A stretch of 44,771 bases of DNA from Akkermansiaceae bacterium UBA6138 (GTDB taxonomy: Bacteria; Verrucomicrobiota; Verrucomicrobiia; Verrucomicrobiales; DEV007): contig DIVG01000003.1 in the NCBI GenBank assembly GCA_002422425.1, positions 1 through 44,771 of the forward strand. Reading direction: 5' to 3'. A program made the translations under genes and the position numbers. Of the stretch, positions 8,964 to 16,460 are shown piece after piece; position 1 is the first letter of the stretch, and each line of letters opens with the position of its first letter. A model generated the notes under the pieces. That model was not told where the DNA came from. It saw nothing but the letters and a program-made list of their open reading frames with translations, and did not search any database.

Positions 8964-9923
8964 TCAGCTGTCCTTCACGGCATCGTAGAGACGGGCGAGT
9001 TCGAGGAGCAGTGCCTCCAGTTTGGCGTAATAGTCGGCCTCGTCGAGTGAGGATTTCGACCGCCGCAGTTCCACGACCTGACGCTCGAGGGCATCGCGCG
9101 CCTTTGTCTGCTCGGGGGTGAGGAGCCGCTCGTAGGCATTTTTTACGAGCACCTTTTGCGCGGCGAGATCGCCGTCGGGCTTCGCCTCGGGCGAGGGAGC
9201 CTGCGTCGGCGTCGTCCCCTCGAACCACTCCGCCCGCGAGCCGAGCTGGTCGCCGTTGTCATCGATGAGGGCGTGCTCGGTCGCGAGACGGCCGTCTTCT
9301 TCATAAAAGAGAGCAACACGCTTCGAGGCGAAGAGGAAGGACTCGAGCAGCGAGACCTGTTTGTCATTGTCGAGATCCGCCTCGATGAGCCCGCCGACCG
9401 CCTCGGCGAAGAAGCGACCGAAGCGGGTGAAAGAGATCTCTCCCTCGTTCTTCGTCGCGGTGATGATGACGCGCCCCGGCTTTGCCATTTCGCGAATGTA
9501 GGATCCGCTCGCGGAAGCGGTATTGATGATTGTGAGCGCGCCCTCATAGCCTCCGAGCCATCCGGCGAGGTCCTGATCGGTGAAGTCAGGGCCGCGGACG
9601 TTGAACTTGGCGACGCGCCCGTCGAAGGTCCCGTGCCCGATCAGCACGACCCAGAGCTCGGGCGACTTTTCCGCGGCGATACTCTCACGGAGACGCTTTG
9701 CGTGATCGTCCGCCTCCCCGTCGTCGAGCCCGATGATCTCGATCGCCGCCTCGCCCTTCTTCGCCGCCTCGATCCAGAGCGCGGCGGTTTCTTTAAAAAT
9801 CACTTCATACTCCTCTGTGCCGCCGGTGCCGACGACGACGAGGATCTTCGGGCCGGACTCGGCCCGGGCCGGTGCGGCAAGGACGAGGAGGAAAACCAGG
9901 AGACAGGGAAAAAGGCGGGTCAT
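8964..9923 (-). CDS. Exported C13/caspase-fold protein with Ser in place of catalytic Cys
   Basis: A 319-residue protein with a signal peptide (about residues 1-21, ending ARA). The pattern of the legumain/caspase fold is visible: a hydrophobic strand then LIGHGTFDG with H97-G98, and after about 35 residues a strand and NTASASGS at 134-141. In legumain-type C13 peptidases this second motif is EACESGS; here the Cys position is Ser137, so ordinary cysteine protease activity is doubtful. Residues 173-184 (DLDNDKQVSLLE) match a canonical 12-residue EF-hand loop, and DDNGDQLGS at 221-229 resembles a second calcium-binding loop. The C-terminus is a charged helical region. It is the fourth gene of the envelope operon, with 13- and 18-base gaps to its neighbours. 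Fold assignment is by motif; activity is unknown. Confidence 0.78.
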   Translation of the reverse strand: MTRLFPCLLVFLLVLAAPARAESGPKILVVVGTGGTEEYEVIFKETAALWIEAAKKGEAAIEIIGLDDGEADDHAKRLRESIAAEKSPELWVVLIGHGTFDGRVAKFNVRGPDFTDQDLAGWLGGYEGALTIINTASASGSYIREMAKPGRVIITATKNEGEISFTRFGRFFAEAVGGLIEADLDNDKQVSLLESFLFASKRVALFYEEDGRLATEHALIDDNGDQLGSRAEWFEGTTPTQAPSPEAKPDGDLAAQKVLVKNAYERLLTPEQTKARDALERQVVELRRSKSSLDEADYYAKLEALLLELARLYDAVKDS

Positions 9924-9936
9924 AGGAAAAAAGAAA

Positions 9937-12348
9937 TCAGATCACTCCGCTGCGCCGGCGCAGGGCCCACTCGCCAAGGAAACAGAGCAGGGCGATGAGG
10001 AAAAGCCATGGGGTGTGCCAGAGCGGCGTTTGTCTGATCTCGACGACGGGCAGGTCGAGTTTGCCGAGCAGTCCGGGCAACTGACCGAGTTCGGCGAGGG
10101 TGAGCAATTTGCCGCCGGTGTTTTCAGCAAGACGAGCGAGGAGGGCGGGATCAGGGCCGAGACGGGCAAACTCGCCCGCTTCGGGATTGAGGGCACGAGC
10201 GACTTCGCCGGTTCCGATCTCAACGCCGGCCCCGTCGAGGACACGCGCCTCGATGCGGTAGCCCTCGCTGTCTTCGGAGAGGTATTCGGTCGTGAAAAGG
10301 CCGGGCTCTTCGAGCGACGGTTCGGCGGCGAGGGCGCGGCTCGTGCCGTCGACCTCTTTCACGGTGAGCAGCACGGTCGCGTCATCCTGCGGAGCAAAAG
10401 CCTTGTCGCGGACCCGCACCGAAACCTTCGTCATCGGGATGGCGCCCTCGCTTGACTCTTCTTTTTCCACCTCGACGCGGGCGGGCACATCGGTGACCGA
10501 CCAGCGCAAGAGCTGACGCCACATCTTACCGACCTCGGCCTGCTGCTCGGCATCTTTCATCGCCCAGCGCCAGATGTCACCGACGGCGAGCGCGCCCGCC
10601 TTGCCCTCGCCATAGCGCTGCGTGATGAGCGCGGGGAGGACTCGCTGCTCGCTGTCCGTCACTGTCGCGAGGATACTCGCCCCGGGCTTGATCGCCGCGA
10701 TCTGATTCACCGCAAAGAAAGGCGTCATGTAGGCGAGGCGGATGTCCTCGTCCTCCTGCCCCGCGCGGAGCCGCATCCAGTCCTCGAGCCAGCCTTCGCG
10801 GGTGAGATTGTAAGTCGCCTCCAGGACAGGGCCACCCTGGCTGATCTGATCAAGGTAGACGGGGAGGAGCCGACCGACCGGCGTATTGTCCCACCCGCCC
10901 TGCTGGAAGGATTCCTGTCCGCCTAACATCACCACCGTACCGCCGCGCCTCGCGACAAACTGATCGATGAGATTCTGCTGCTCCTGCGTGAAAAATTCGG
11001 CCTCGAGGTCGTCGATGATGATGGCGCGGTAGGCGGCGAAAAGTTCTTCGGCCGTCTTCGGAAAACCGGACCGCAGTTCCTCGGGCGTGGCCGTATTCAG
11101 CCGTATAAGAACGGGCTCGTCGTAGCGCTGCGCCTCTTCGGGGATGTCCTTGTTAAAACCGCGGAAGAGCGGATTACTGCTCTCGCCCGACTTGCCTCTC
11201 CACTCGAACTTCGGCTCACGCTTTGCAATGCGGATGAGCGCGACGAGATCGAGTTCGGCGTCGTTGGCGATGGCGCGACGCAGGAACTTGTATTCCCAGT
11301 TCGGGCGTCCGCTGAGGTAGAGGATGCGGTAGGGTCCGTTCCCGCGATTGACGGAGACACGGCGGCTGTTGTTTTTATCGGTCAACTCAGGGAGCGTCTT
11401 TTCCCCGACCTGACGGATGCCCACTCTCAGAAACGAGATCCCCGGCGGCACCGCCGCGAGTCGGATCCTCGTCGGCACGGTGCGGCGTTCGGATCCGACC
11501 GGAAAAACGACCGGACTTTTGGCGATCTCTTCATTCTTTTCATTGAGCACGAAGATCTCGGCCGCGTCGGGAAATTCGCCAAGAGCGTCGGACTCGACCT
11601 GCAGAGTGACCTGGGCGTCTTCGAACTGGGTTGTCGTTGCATCGACCCGCGTCACCGCAAGATCGCGTGCGGCCGGATTCGCCTCGCCCACGAGAACGGG
11701 GAAGACGGGAACTCGCTCGCCGGGTTGCTTTTCCACCTGCGCTGCGAGGTAGGTCTGGAGCAGGGTCGCGTCGGTCGCATTGCCATCGGTAAAGACGACC
11801 GTCGCGGCGAGAGGGCGATTCTGAAAACGCGTCCCAATGTTTTCCAGGGCCGCGCCGAGGGCGGAACTGTTGCGGCTGAAATCGAGACCGGTAAAGTCAG
11901 CGACCTGGCGGAGACCGCGATCAAAGAGGAAAGGCTGCACGCGGAAAGTCTCACTAATCGTCCCGAGCCATGGCGGCGGCAGGTCGGGCGAGTCGCCGTT
12001 GAGGGCGCGACTGAGGGTGGTCGCGGGAGCCTCCTGCCCCTCGCGGAGAGGAACGGTCAGTCCGGCAGAATTGTCGACGAGGACAACGACGTCGTTCGAG
12101 TTCTTCTTCGGCGTCTCGTCGAGGTGAACGGGCTCCATCAGGGCGAGCGCGAGGAGGACGAGTCCGGCTCCCTTCAGCGCCATCGCCGCGACTTTTTTCC
12201 CGCCGCGCAGGTGCGAGAGGCGGTAGGTGAGAAAGAGGACGAGGACGGCCCCCAGCCCGAAGAGGATCGCTACCCACGCCCACGCCCCGTTGGCAAAGGC
12301 CACCGAGGCGAGGTGAGCGGCGAGAGGAAAGGGGTAAGGGAGAGTCAT
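9937..12348 (-). CDS. Membrane-anchored VWA-like / GATase-fold protein
   Basis: An 803-residue protein. Two transmembrane helices lie at about residues 22-41 and 54-71. A von Willebrand A-like domain follows (NDVVVLVDNSAGLTV ... TVVFTDGNATD). Its MIDAS is degenerate: D92xS94 is followed by Gly96 where the DxSxS motif has Ser. A Rossmann-like domain of the type found in these proteins (class I GATase-like) follows: RILYLSGRPNWEYKFLRRA, then AIIIDDLEAEFFTQEQQ and GGTVVMLGGQESFQQGGW. A C-terminal beta region and a final hydrophobic helix (WLFLIALLCFLGEWALRRR) complete it. Such proteins accompany BatA/DUF4175 genes in PVC bacteria and are thought to work in envelope-located complexes with MoxR ATPases; none is in this window. 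It is separated from the upstream gene by about 205 bases holding a palindrome. Confidence 0.85.
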   Translation of the reverse strand: MTLPYPFPLAAHLASVAFANGAWAWVAILFGLGAVLVLFLTYRLSHLRGGKKVAAMALKGAGLVLLALALMEPVHLDETPKKNSNDVVVLVDNSAGLTVPLREGQEAPATTLSRALNGDSPDLPPPWLGTISETFRVQPFLFDRGLRQVADFTGLDFSRNSSALGAALENIGTRFQNRPLAATVVFTDGNATDATLLQTYLAAQVEKQPGERVPVFPVLVGEANPAARDLAVTRVDATTTQFEDAQVTLQVESDALGEFPDAAEIFVLNEKNEEIAKSPVVFPVGSERRTVPTRIRLAAVPPGISFLRVGIRQVGEKTLPELTDKNNSRRVSVNRGNGPYRILYLSGRPNWEYKFLRRAIANDAELDLVALIRIAKREPKFEWRGKSGESSNPLFRGFNKDIPEEAQRYDEPVLIRLNTATPEELRSGFPKTAEELFAAYRAIIIDDLEAEFFTQEQQNLIDQFVARRGGTVVMLGGQESFQQGGWDNTPVGRLLPVYLDQISQGGPVLEATYNLTREGWLEDWMRLRAGQEDEDIRLAYMTPFFAVNQIAAIKPGASILATVTDSEQRVLPALITQRYGEGKAGALAVGDIWRWAMKDAEQQAEVGKMWRQLLRWSVTDVPARVEVEKEESSEGAIPMTKVSVRVRDKAFAPQDDATVLLTVKEVDGTSRALAAEPSLEEPGLFTTEYLSEDSEGYRIEARVLDGAGVEIGTGEVARALNPEAGEFARLGPDPALLARLAENTGGKLLTLAELGQLPGLLGKLDLPVVEIRQTPLWHTPWLFLIALLCFLGEWALRRRSGVI

Positions 12349-12466
12349 GAAGGGGAAAATTTAGATCAGTGCCCTGACGCCGACCTCACAGAGGCCAGCC
12401 GCCATGGCTCTTTCCGGAAAAAAGAAAAAGTGAGCTGTGGGAGCCGACGTTGGCGGAACGCGCCAT

Positions 12467-12486
12467 CGAAACTCTCACGAGTTTCG
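12467..12486. repeat. Palindromic element in operon gap
   Basis: CGAAACTC (12467-12474), loop TCAC, GAGTTTCG (12479-12486) form a perfect 8-base stem. It lies in the 205-base gap between two genes of one operon. The unit and its flanks look like a dispersed REP-type repeat, but I see no second copy in this window, so repeat status is inferred. Confidence 0.45.
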
Positions 12487-12553
12487 CTACTGAAGCGGCG
12501 GGGAGTCGATGCATACGGGACGGGCATGAGTCGAATGATTGCGGCTCTGCGGC

Positions 12554-15500
12554 TCAATTGCCCGCACCGAGTTCTTCGTAGTACCTTCTCACCAGATCGC
12601 GGAACTCGCTCGGGACGGGATCGCGATCGATCGGGGCGACGGGGTTCTCGCGGTTGAGCTTGGCGATCTCTTCGCTGAGGCGCCGGCGTAGCTCGATGAG
12701 CGGTTCGGTGATCTTTTGATTGATCGTCGCGGCTTCGGGCGGCTGGTTGTCCCGGCGGAAGTCGATCCGCATGGAGCGGGCGTCGTCGCGAATCTGCCCG
12801 ACCGAGTTGCGCAGATCATCCTGCGGCAGCATTTCCTCGATCGAGGCGAGGCGGTCGCTCCAGGCCTCGTAGTCTTCGCCGGTGATGGGACCGGGCTCGC
12901 GCTGCTCGGCGGCCTGGTCAAAAAAGAGCGGTTCACCCGGGACCTGGCCGGGTGTGGGCAGTCCCCCGCCCCGATCCTCGCCGCCGGTGCTGAGCCCGCC
13001 GCGCGGCTGTCCGTTGCCCGGCTGCATCGCCTGCTTTTGGCCCTGGGCGTCGCCCTGGCCCTCGCCTTTCCCTTTGCCGCCTTTCGCGTCAGCAAGTCCT
13101 TCGCCGTCACTTTCACCTTCTCCCTGACCTTTTCCTTTGCCCTTACCTTTCCCGTCACCGGGCTGCGCCCCTTCCTCACCCTCGCCGGGAATCTCGCCGG
13201 CCCCGGCCATTTCGCCCGGACCTTTTCCTTTGCCCTTACCATCGTCAGGTTGGGTGCCCTCTTCGCCTTCGCCCTCGCCGGGCGAGTCGCCTTTGCCGGC
13301 CATCTCTCCTTTACCCTTGCCCTCACCGCGCTCCTCCCCCTCACCTTCACCCTTACCCTTTTCTTTCCCCTCACCTGACTTTATCAGGTCGACGGCTTGA
13401 CCCTCTTTAGTCGAACCTAAACCTCTTGGTTCGCCCGCCTGACCTTCTTCGGTTTTCGCATCGCTTTCCGTCCCGATCTCTTCTTTTCCGCCGAGGCGGT
13501 CGGTTTCTGCTTTGCTTTCTTCGATGAGTTTGTCGAGTTCGGAGCGGGCGAGACGCAGGGCGTCGGCTTCGTTGCCGAGCACTTTCTCGGCGGCGGCTTC
13601 GACGTTTTTCTTGAGTTCTTCGATGCCGCGCGCGGCGGCCTGCTCGGCGGATCGGGCCTGTTCGGCGCGGTTGTAAAAGGTGAGATCGCGAGCTTCGGCA
13701 AGGGAGTCGCCGACCTCGTTCATCATCGTCTGGCGGACCGTCTCGTAAAGCGCGTCGGAGAGGAGCGGCTCGGAGACTTCGGACTGCTCGCTGAGCGTGC
13801 GCATCTGCTCGACGACTTCATTGAGCTTGTCGGCCTGATCGGCGATCGACTGGGCGAGTTCGCCGCGCTCGCGCTGGGCGGCGGTATCAAAGTCCTTATC
13901 AGCGGGCTCGCCGGCCATTTTCTCGAGGGCGTTGCCAACGGCATCCTGCTTTTCGGCGAGTTCGCGGGTGGCGTCCCGCAGGGACTTCATCTCGTCGGCA
14001 AACTGGCGCGAGGTCTTTTTACGGAATTCCTCCTGCATGTCCTCAAGCTGCTCCTGCGCGCGGGTCGCGGAGTTGGTGGCCTCGGTCAGTTTCCCCGACT
14101 CGAGATTTTCGGCGGTCTCGCGAATGTTCTCGCGGGTCTCGTCGAGCTTCTCCTTCCCTTCGCTCATGTTGGCGCGGTTCTCTTCGGAATCCATGCGCTC
14201 GGAGAGGTCGTCGACTTCGCGGAGCAGTTCGCGCTGCTCTTCCTCGAGGCGCTTGAGCTGGCGCTCGATCTCGGCCTTTTTCTCTTCAGAGGCGTTCCGG
14301 AGCTGGTTCTCAAGCTCTTTAATCTTCTCGGCAATGGCCTCCTGACGGCGGGCGAGGTCTTTGAGCCTGGCGAGCACGGCGAGATTTTCCTTTTGCTCGG
14401 CGGTCCGGGCGGGATCCTGCGCAACGGAGTTCTCTTCGTATTTCAGCTCTTTTTGCTTGAGCTCGAGGTTCATGTTCTGCTGCTGGCGCTCCTGCGACTG
14501 CCCGGGGGACTGGCTCTTCGACATGGAGATCTCCATCTCGCGGGCGCGGGCCTCGATGAGCTTGGCGTAGGCATCGACGGCTTTACCATGGGCGGGGCGA
14601 AGTCCGGCGAGATCTTCCTTTTCCCCTATCGCGACGAGTTCGGTGACGGTGGCGTTCATCTCCTCGCGAGCCTGCTCGAAAATCTGCCGGAGCTCGGGAT
14701 CTTCGGATTTTTCGATGGTCTCGTCCGTTTTGGCGATGACGACCTGTTGCGACTCTAACACGACATTACTATCATCGGCGAGTGCTTCGAAGTCCCTTCC
14801 CGACTCGTGATCGCGGATGAGCTTCCAGGCGGCGTTGACGATGTCTTTCTGGATCTTGATGAGTTCGTCGGCCTCGCCGCCGCCGGGAGATCCCTGACCG
14901 CTCCGGGGCGATCCTTCACGGACGATCTCTTCGAAGAGGCGCACCTCGGCAAAGAACATGTCGCTCGCGGTGCGGCGCTTGTTCCCGTCGCGATCAACGT
15001 CCTCGGCCCAGAAATAGTAGGTGATGAGATCGCGCTCTTTGGCGCGGAGACTCTCGACGTCGATGAGGGTGCTGAGGAGATGATTTTCATTTCCCGGCAT
15101 GGCTTTGTCGCTGAGCGGCACCTCGGTCTCTTCGCCTCTGAAGGTGTAGCTCATCCCGGTGGCGAGGACTTCGACGTCGTCCCAGACTTCGGCCTCTAGG
15201 GGGAGTTCCTGCAGGGCGGAGACGTCGAAATCGCGACCAGGGAAAGTGAGCTTGATCTTCGGCGGCAGGTTTTTGTTCACGTTCACGGTGAGCCAGGGCG
15301 GGCGCTGGTTGCCGCGGTCTTGGTCATCGACGAGGTGGACGCGGTATCGCTGCGTCTCCGCCGGGGTATGCGAGGCGAGCATGACGGTGGCGTCGGCGGG
15401 ATCGGGTGTGAGGGCAATGATGTCGCCGTCTTCGCCGAAAAGTTCGCCGGCGACGACGGGTTTGTTCACGGTGAGTCGCCAGGCCACCTCGGATCCCTCC

Positions 15501-16423
15501 ATCACGGTGATCTTGCGGGTGTCGGGGATCTCGATTTTTTTGCCGCCGAGGTAGGCGGGCGGGGTCACGGTGGCGTCGGCTTTGCCGAGGGCGGGAAATT
15601 CAAAGGTAGTGATCGCAAAATCACCTGATTTGGCGGCCTCGTAGTCGATGCGGTAGGTGCCGTCGGCCTCGACTTTCGGGATGAGGGCGGAAAAGACGCT
15701 GTCGTCGAGCCCAACGTTCATGGGAAGGCGGGTCTCACCGGCGGCGGTCGTGTGGACGAGGAGGGCGGCGGCGGGAGCGCGTCCGGTGAAGGTGGCCTCG
15801 ACGACGAGGCGCGAGCCTTTTTCGAGTTCGACATCGCCGGGGGTGACGCTGACTTCGACTCCGGCGGGGAGCGGTGTTTTTTCATCGGCGGTGCCGGTCG
15901 CGAGCGAGGGCTTGCCCCCGATCGGGGCCTGACCGAGGAAGAACCAGAGGGAGACAAAGAGACCAATGACGGCGGCGAACTGACCCCAACCGGCGGCGGC
16001 GAGGCGCTTTTCGGAAACCTGGCGGACCCAGCGGTTTCTGATGGCGTGTTCGGAGATCTCACCGAGGAGACGCTTTTGCAAAAAACCGAGTTCCCCGCCG
16101 GGGCCGGGTTTCTGATCCATCGCGGCGAGCAGGGCGGCGCGCAGGTCGGGATATTTTTCCTCAATGCGACGGGCGAGCTCGCGCGGGTCGGGCTTGCCGC
16201 GGTCGATGAGGGCGAGCCCGACGAGGGTGGCGACGATAAGTGCGCCGACAAGACCGAGGACGGCCCACCAGGACCACCATCCGGCAAAGGCGGAAAGGGC
16301 GGCGAGTCCCGCAAAACCGGCCACGGCGGTGAGCAGCACGGCGATGACGAGGTGTCGGCGGCGCAGATGCCTCTCCGCAGCGATGACGGGTCCGAGACAG
16401 GTGCCGAGCAGTTTCTGAATCAT
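12554..16423 (-). CDS. Giant DUF4175-like membrane protein with coiled coils and Lys/Gly/Glu repeats
   Basis: A 1289-residue protein, the largest in the window. Transmembrane helices lie at about residues 24-46, 50-72 and 147-164. A beta-rich, probably periplasmic region follows (about 190-490; for example PAYLGGKKIEIPDTRKITVMEGSEVAWRL is split across Ig-like strands). Then come a long helical coiled-coil region (about 520-1000) rich in Glu, Lys, Arg and Gln, a low-complexity GKGKGE-type segment at about 1011-1131, and a conserved-looking acidic/basic C-terminal helix domain (about 1170-1289). The N-terminal three-helix plus beta layout and gene context match DUF4175-type proteins that accompany BatA genes in PVC and other bacteria. 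No enzyme motif is seen; a structural or tethering role at the inner membrane is plausible. Confidence 0.8.
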   Translation of the reverse strand: MIQKLLGTCLGPVIAAERHLRRRHLVIAVLLTAVAGFAGLAALSAFAGWWSWWAVLGLVGALIVATLVGLALIDRGKPDPRELARRIEEKYPDLRAALLAAMDQKPGPGGELGFLQKRLLGEISEHAIRNRWVRQVSEKRLAAAGWGQFAAVIGLFVSLWFFLGQAPIGGKPSLATGTADEKTPLPAGVEVSVTPGDVELEKGSRLVVEATFTGRAPAAALLVHTTAAGETRLPMNVGLDDSVFSALIPKVEADGTYRIDYEAAKSGDFAITTFEFPALGKADATVTPPAYLGGKKIEIPDTRKITVMEGSEVAWRLTVNKPVVAGELFGEDGDIIALTPDPADATVMLASHTPAETQRYRVHLVDDQDRGNQRPPWLTVNVNKNLPPKIKLTFPGRDFDVSALQELPLEAEVWDDVEVLATGMSYTFRGEETEVPLSDKAMPGNENHLLSTLIDVESLRAKERDLITYYFWAEDVDRDGNKRRTASDMFFAEVRLFEEIVREGSPRSGQGSPGGGEADELIKIQKDIVNAAWKLIRDHESGRDFEALADDSNVVLESQQVVIAKTDETIEKSEDPELRQIFEQAREEMNATVTELVAIGEKEDLAGLRPAHGKAVDAYAKLIEARAREMEISMSKSQSPGQSQERQQQNMNLELKQKELKYEENSVAQDPARTAEQKENLAVLARLKDLARRQEAIAEKIKELENQLRNASEEKKAEIERQLKRLEEEQRELLREVDDLSERMDSEENRANMSEGKEKLDETRENIRETAENLESGKLTEATNSATRAQEQLEDMQEEFRKKTSRQFADEMKSLRDATRELAEKQDAVGNALEKMAGEPADKDFDTAAQRERGELAQSIADQADKLNEVVEQMRTLSEQSEVSEPLLSDALYETVRQTMMNEVGDSLAEARDLTFYNRAEQARSAEQAAARGIEELKKNVEAAAEKVLGNEADALRLARSELDKLIEESKAETDRLGGKEEIGTESDAKTEEGQAGEPRGLGSTKEGQAVDLIKSGEGKEKGKGEGEGEERGEGKGKGEMAGKGDSPGEGEGEEGTQPDDGKGKGKGPGEMAGAGEIPGEGEEGAQPGDGKGKGKGKGQGEGESDGEGLADAKGGKGKGEGQGDAQGQKQAMQPGNGQPRGGLSTGGEDRGGGLPTPGQVPGEPLFFDQAAEQREPGPITGEDYEAWSDRLASIEEMLPQDDLRNSVGQIRDDARSMRIDFRRDNQPPEAATINQKITEPLIELRRRLSEEIAKLNRENPVAPIDRDPVPSEFRDLVRRYYEELGAGN
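13030..13390 (-). repeat. Low-complexity Lys/Gly/Glu coding repeat
   Basis: Within the giant protein, about 120 residues consist of repeated GKGKGE, GEGEGE and related units, with two longer near-repeats that include GEMAGAGEIPGEGEEG and its variant and DGKGKGKG. The DNA is made of degenerate 6-base purine-rich units. A change in copy number by multiples of 6 bases would keep the frame. The segment is probably disordered and highly charged. Confidence 0.8.
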
Positions 16424-16460
16424 GGGAGGAAGGCTTTCAGGTGTTGAGGCATTCAGGTTT

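Noticed and set aside
12366..12557. 63-codon minus-strand frame in the operon gap
   Set aside because: Overlaps the palindrome and stop of the giant protein gene, Arg/Ser-rich, no start signal.
11725..12657. 310-codon plus-strand frame
   Set aside because: Antisense to two minus-strand genes, highly charged without domain pattern.
12716..13378. Plus-strand frame with Leu/Phe/Ala/Thr-rich apparent membrane protein
   Set aside because: It is the complement of the Lys/Gly/Glu repeat of the giant protein, which produces hydrophobic-looking residues by chance.
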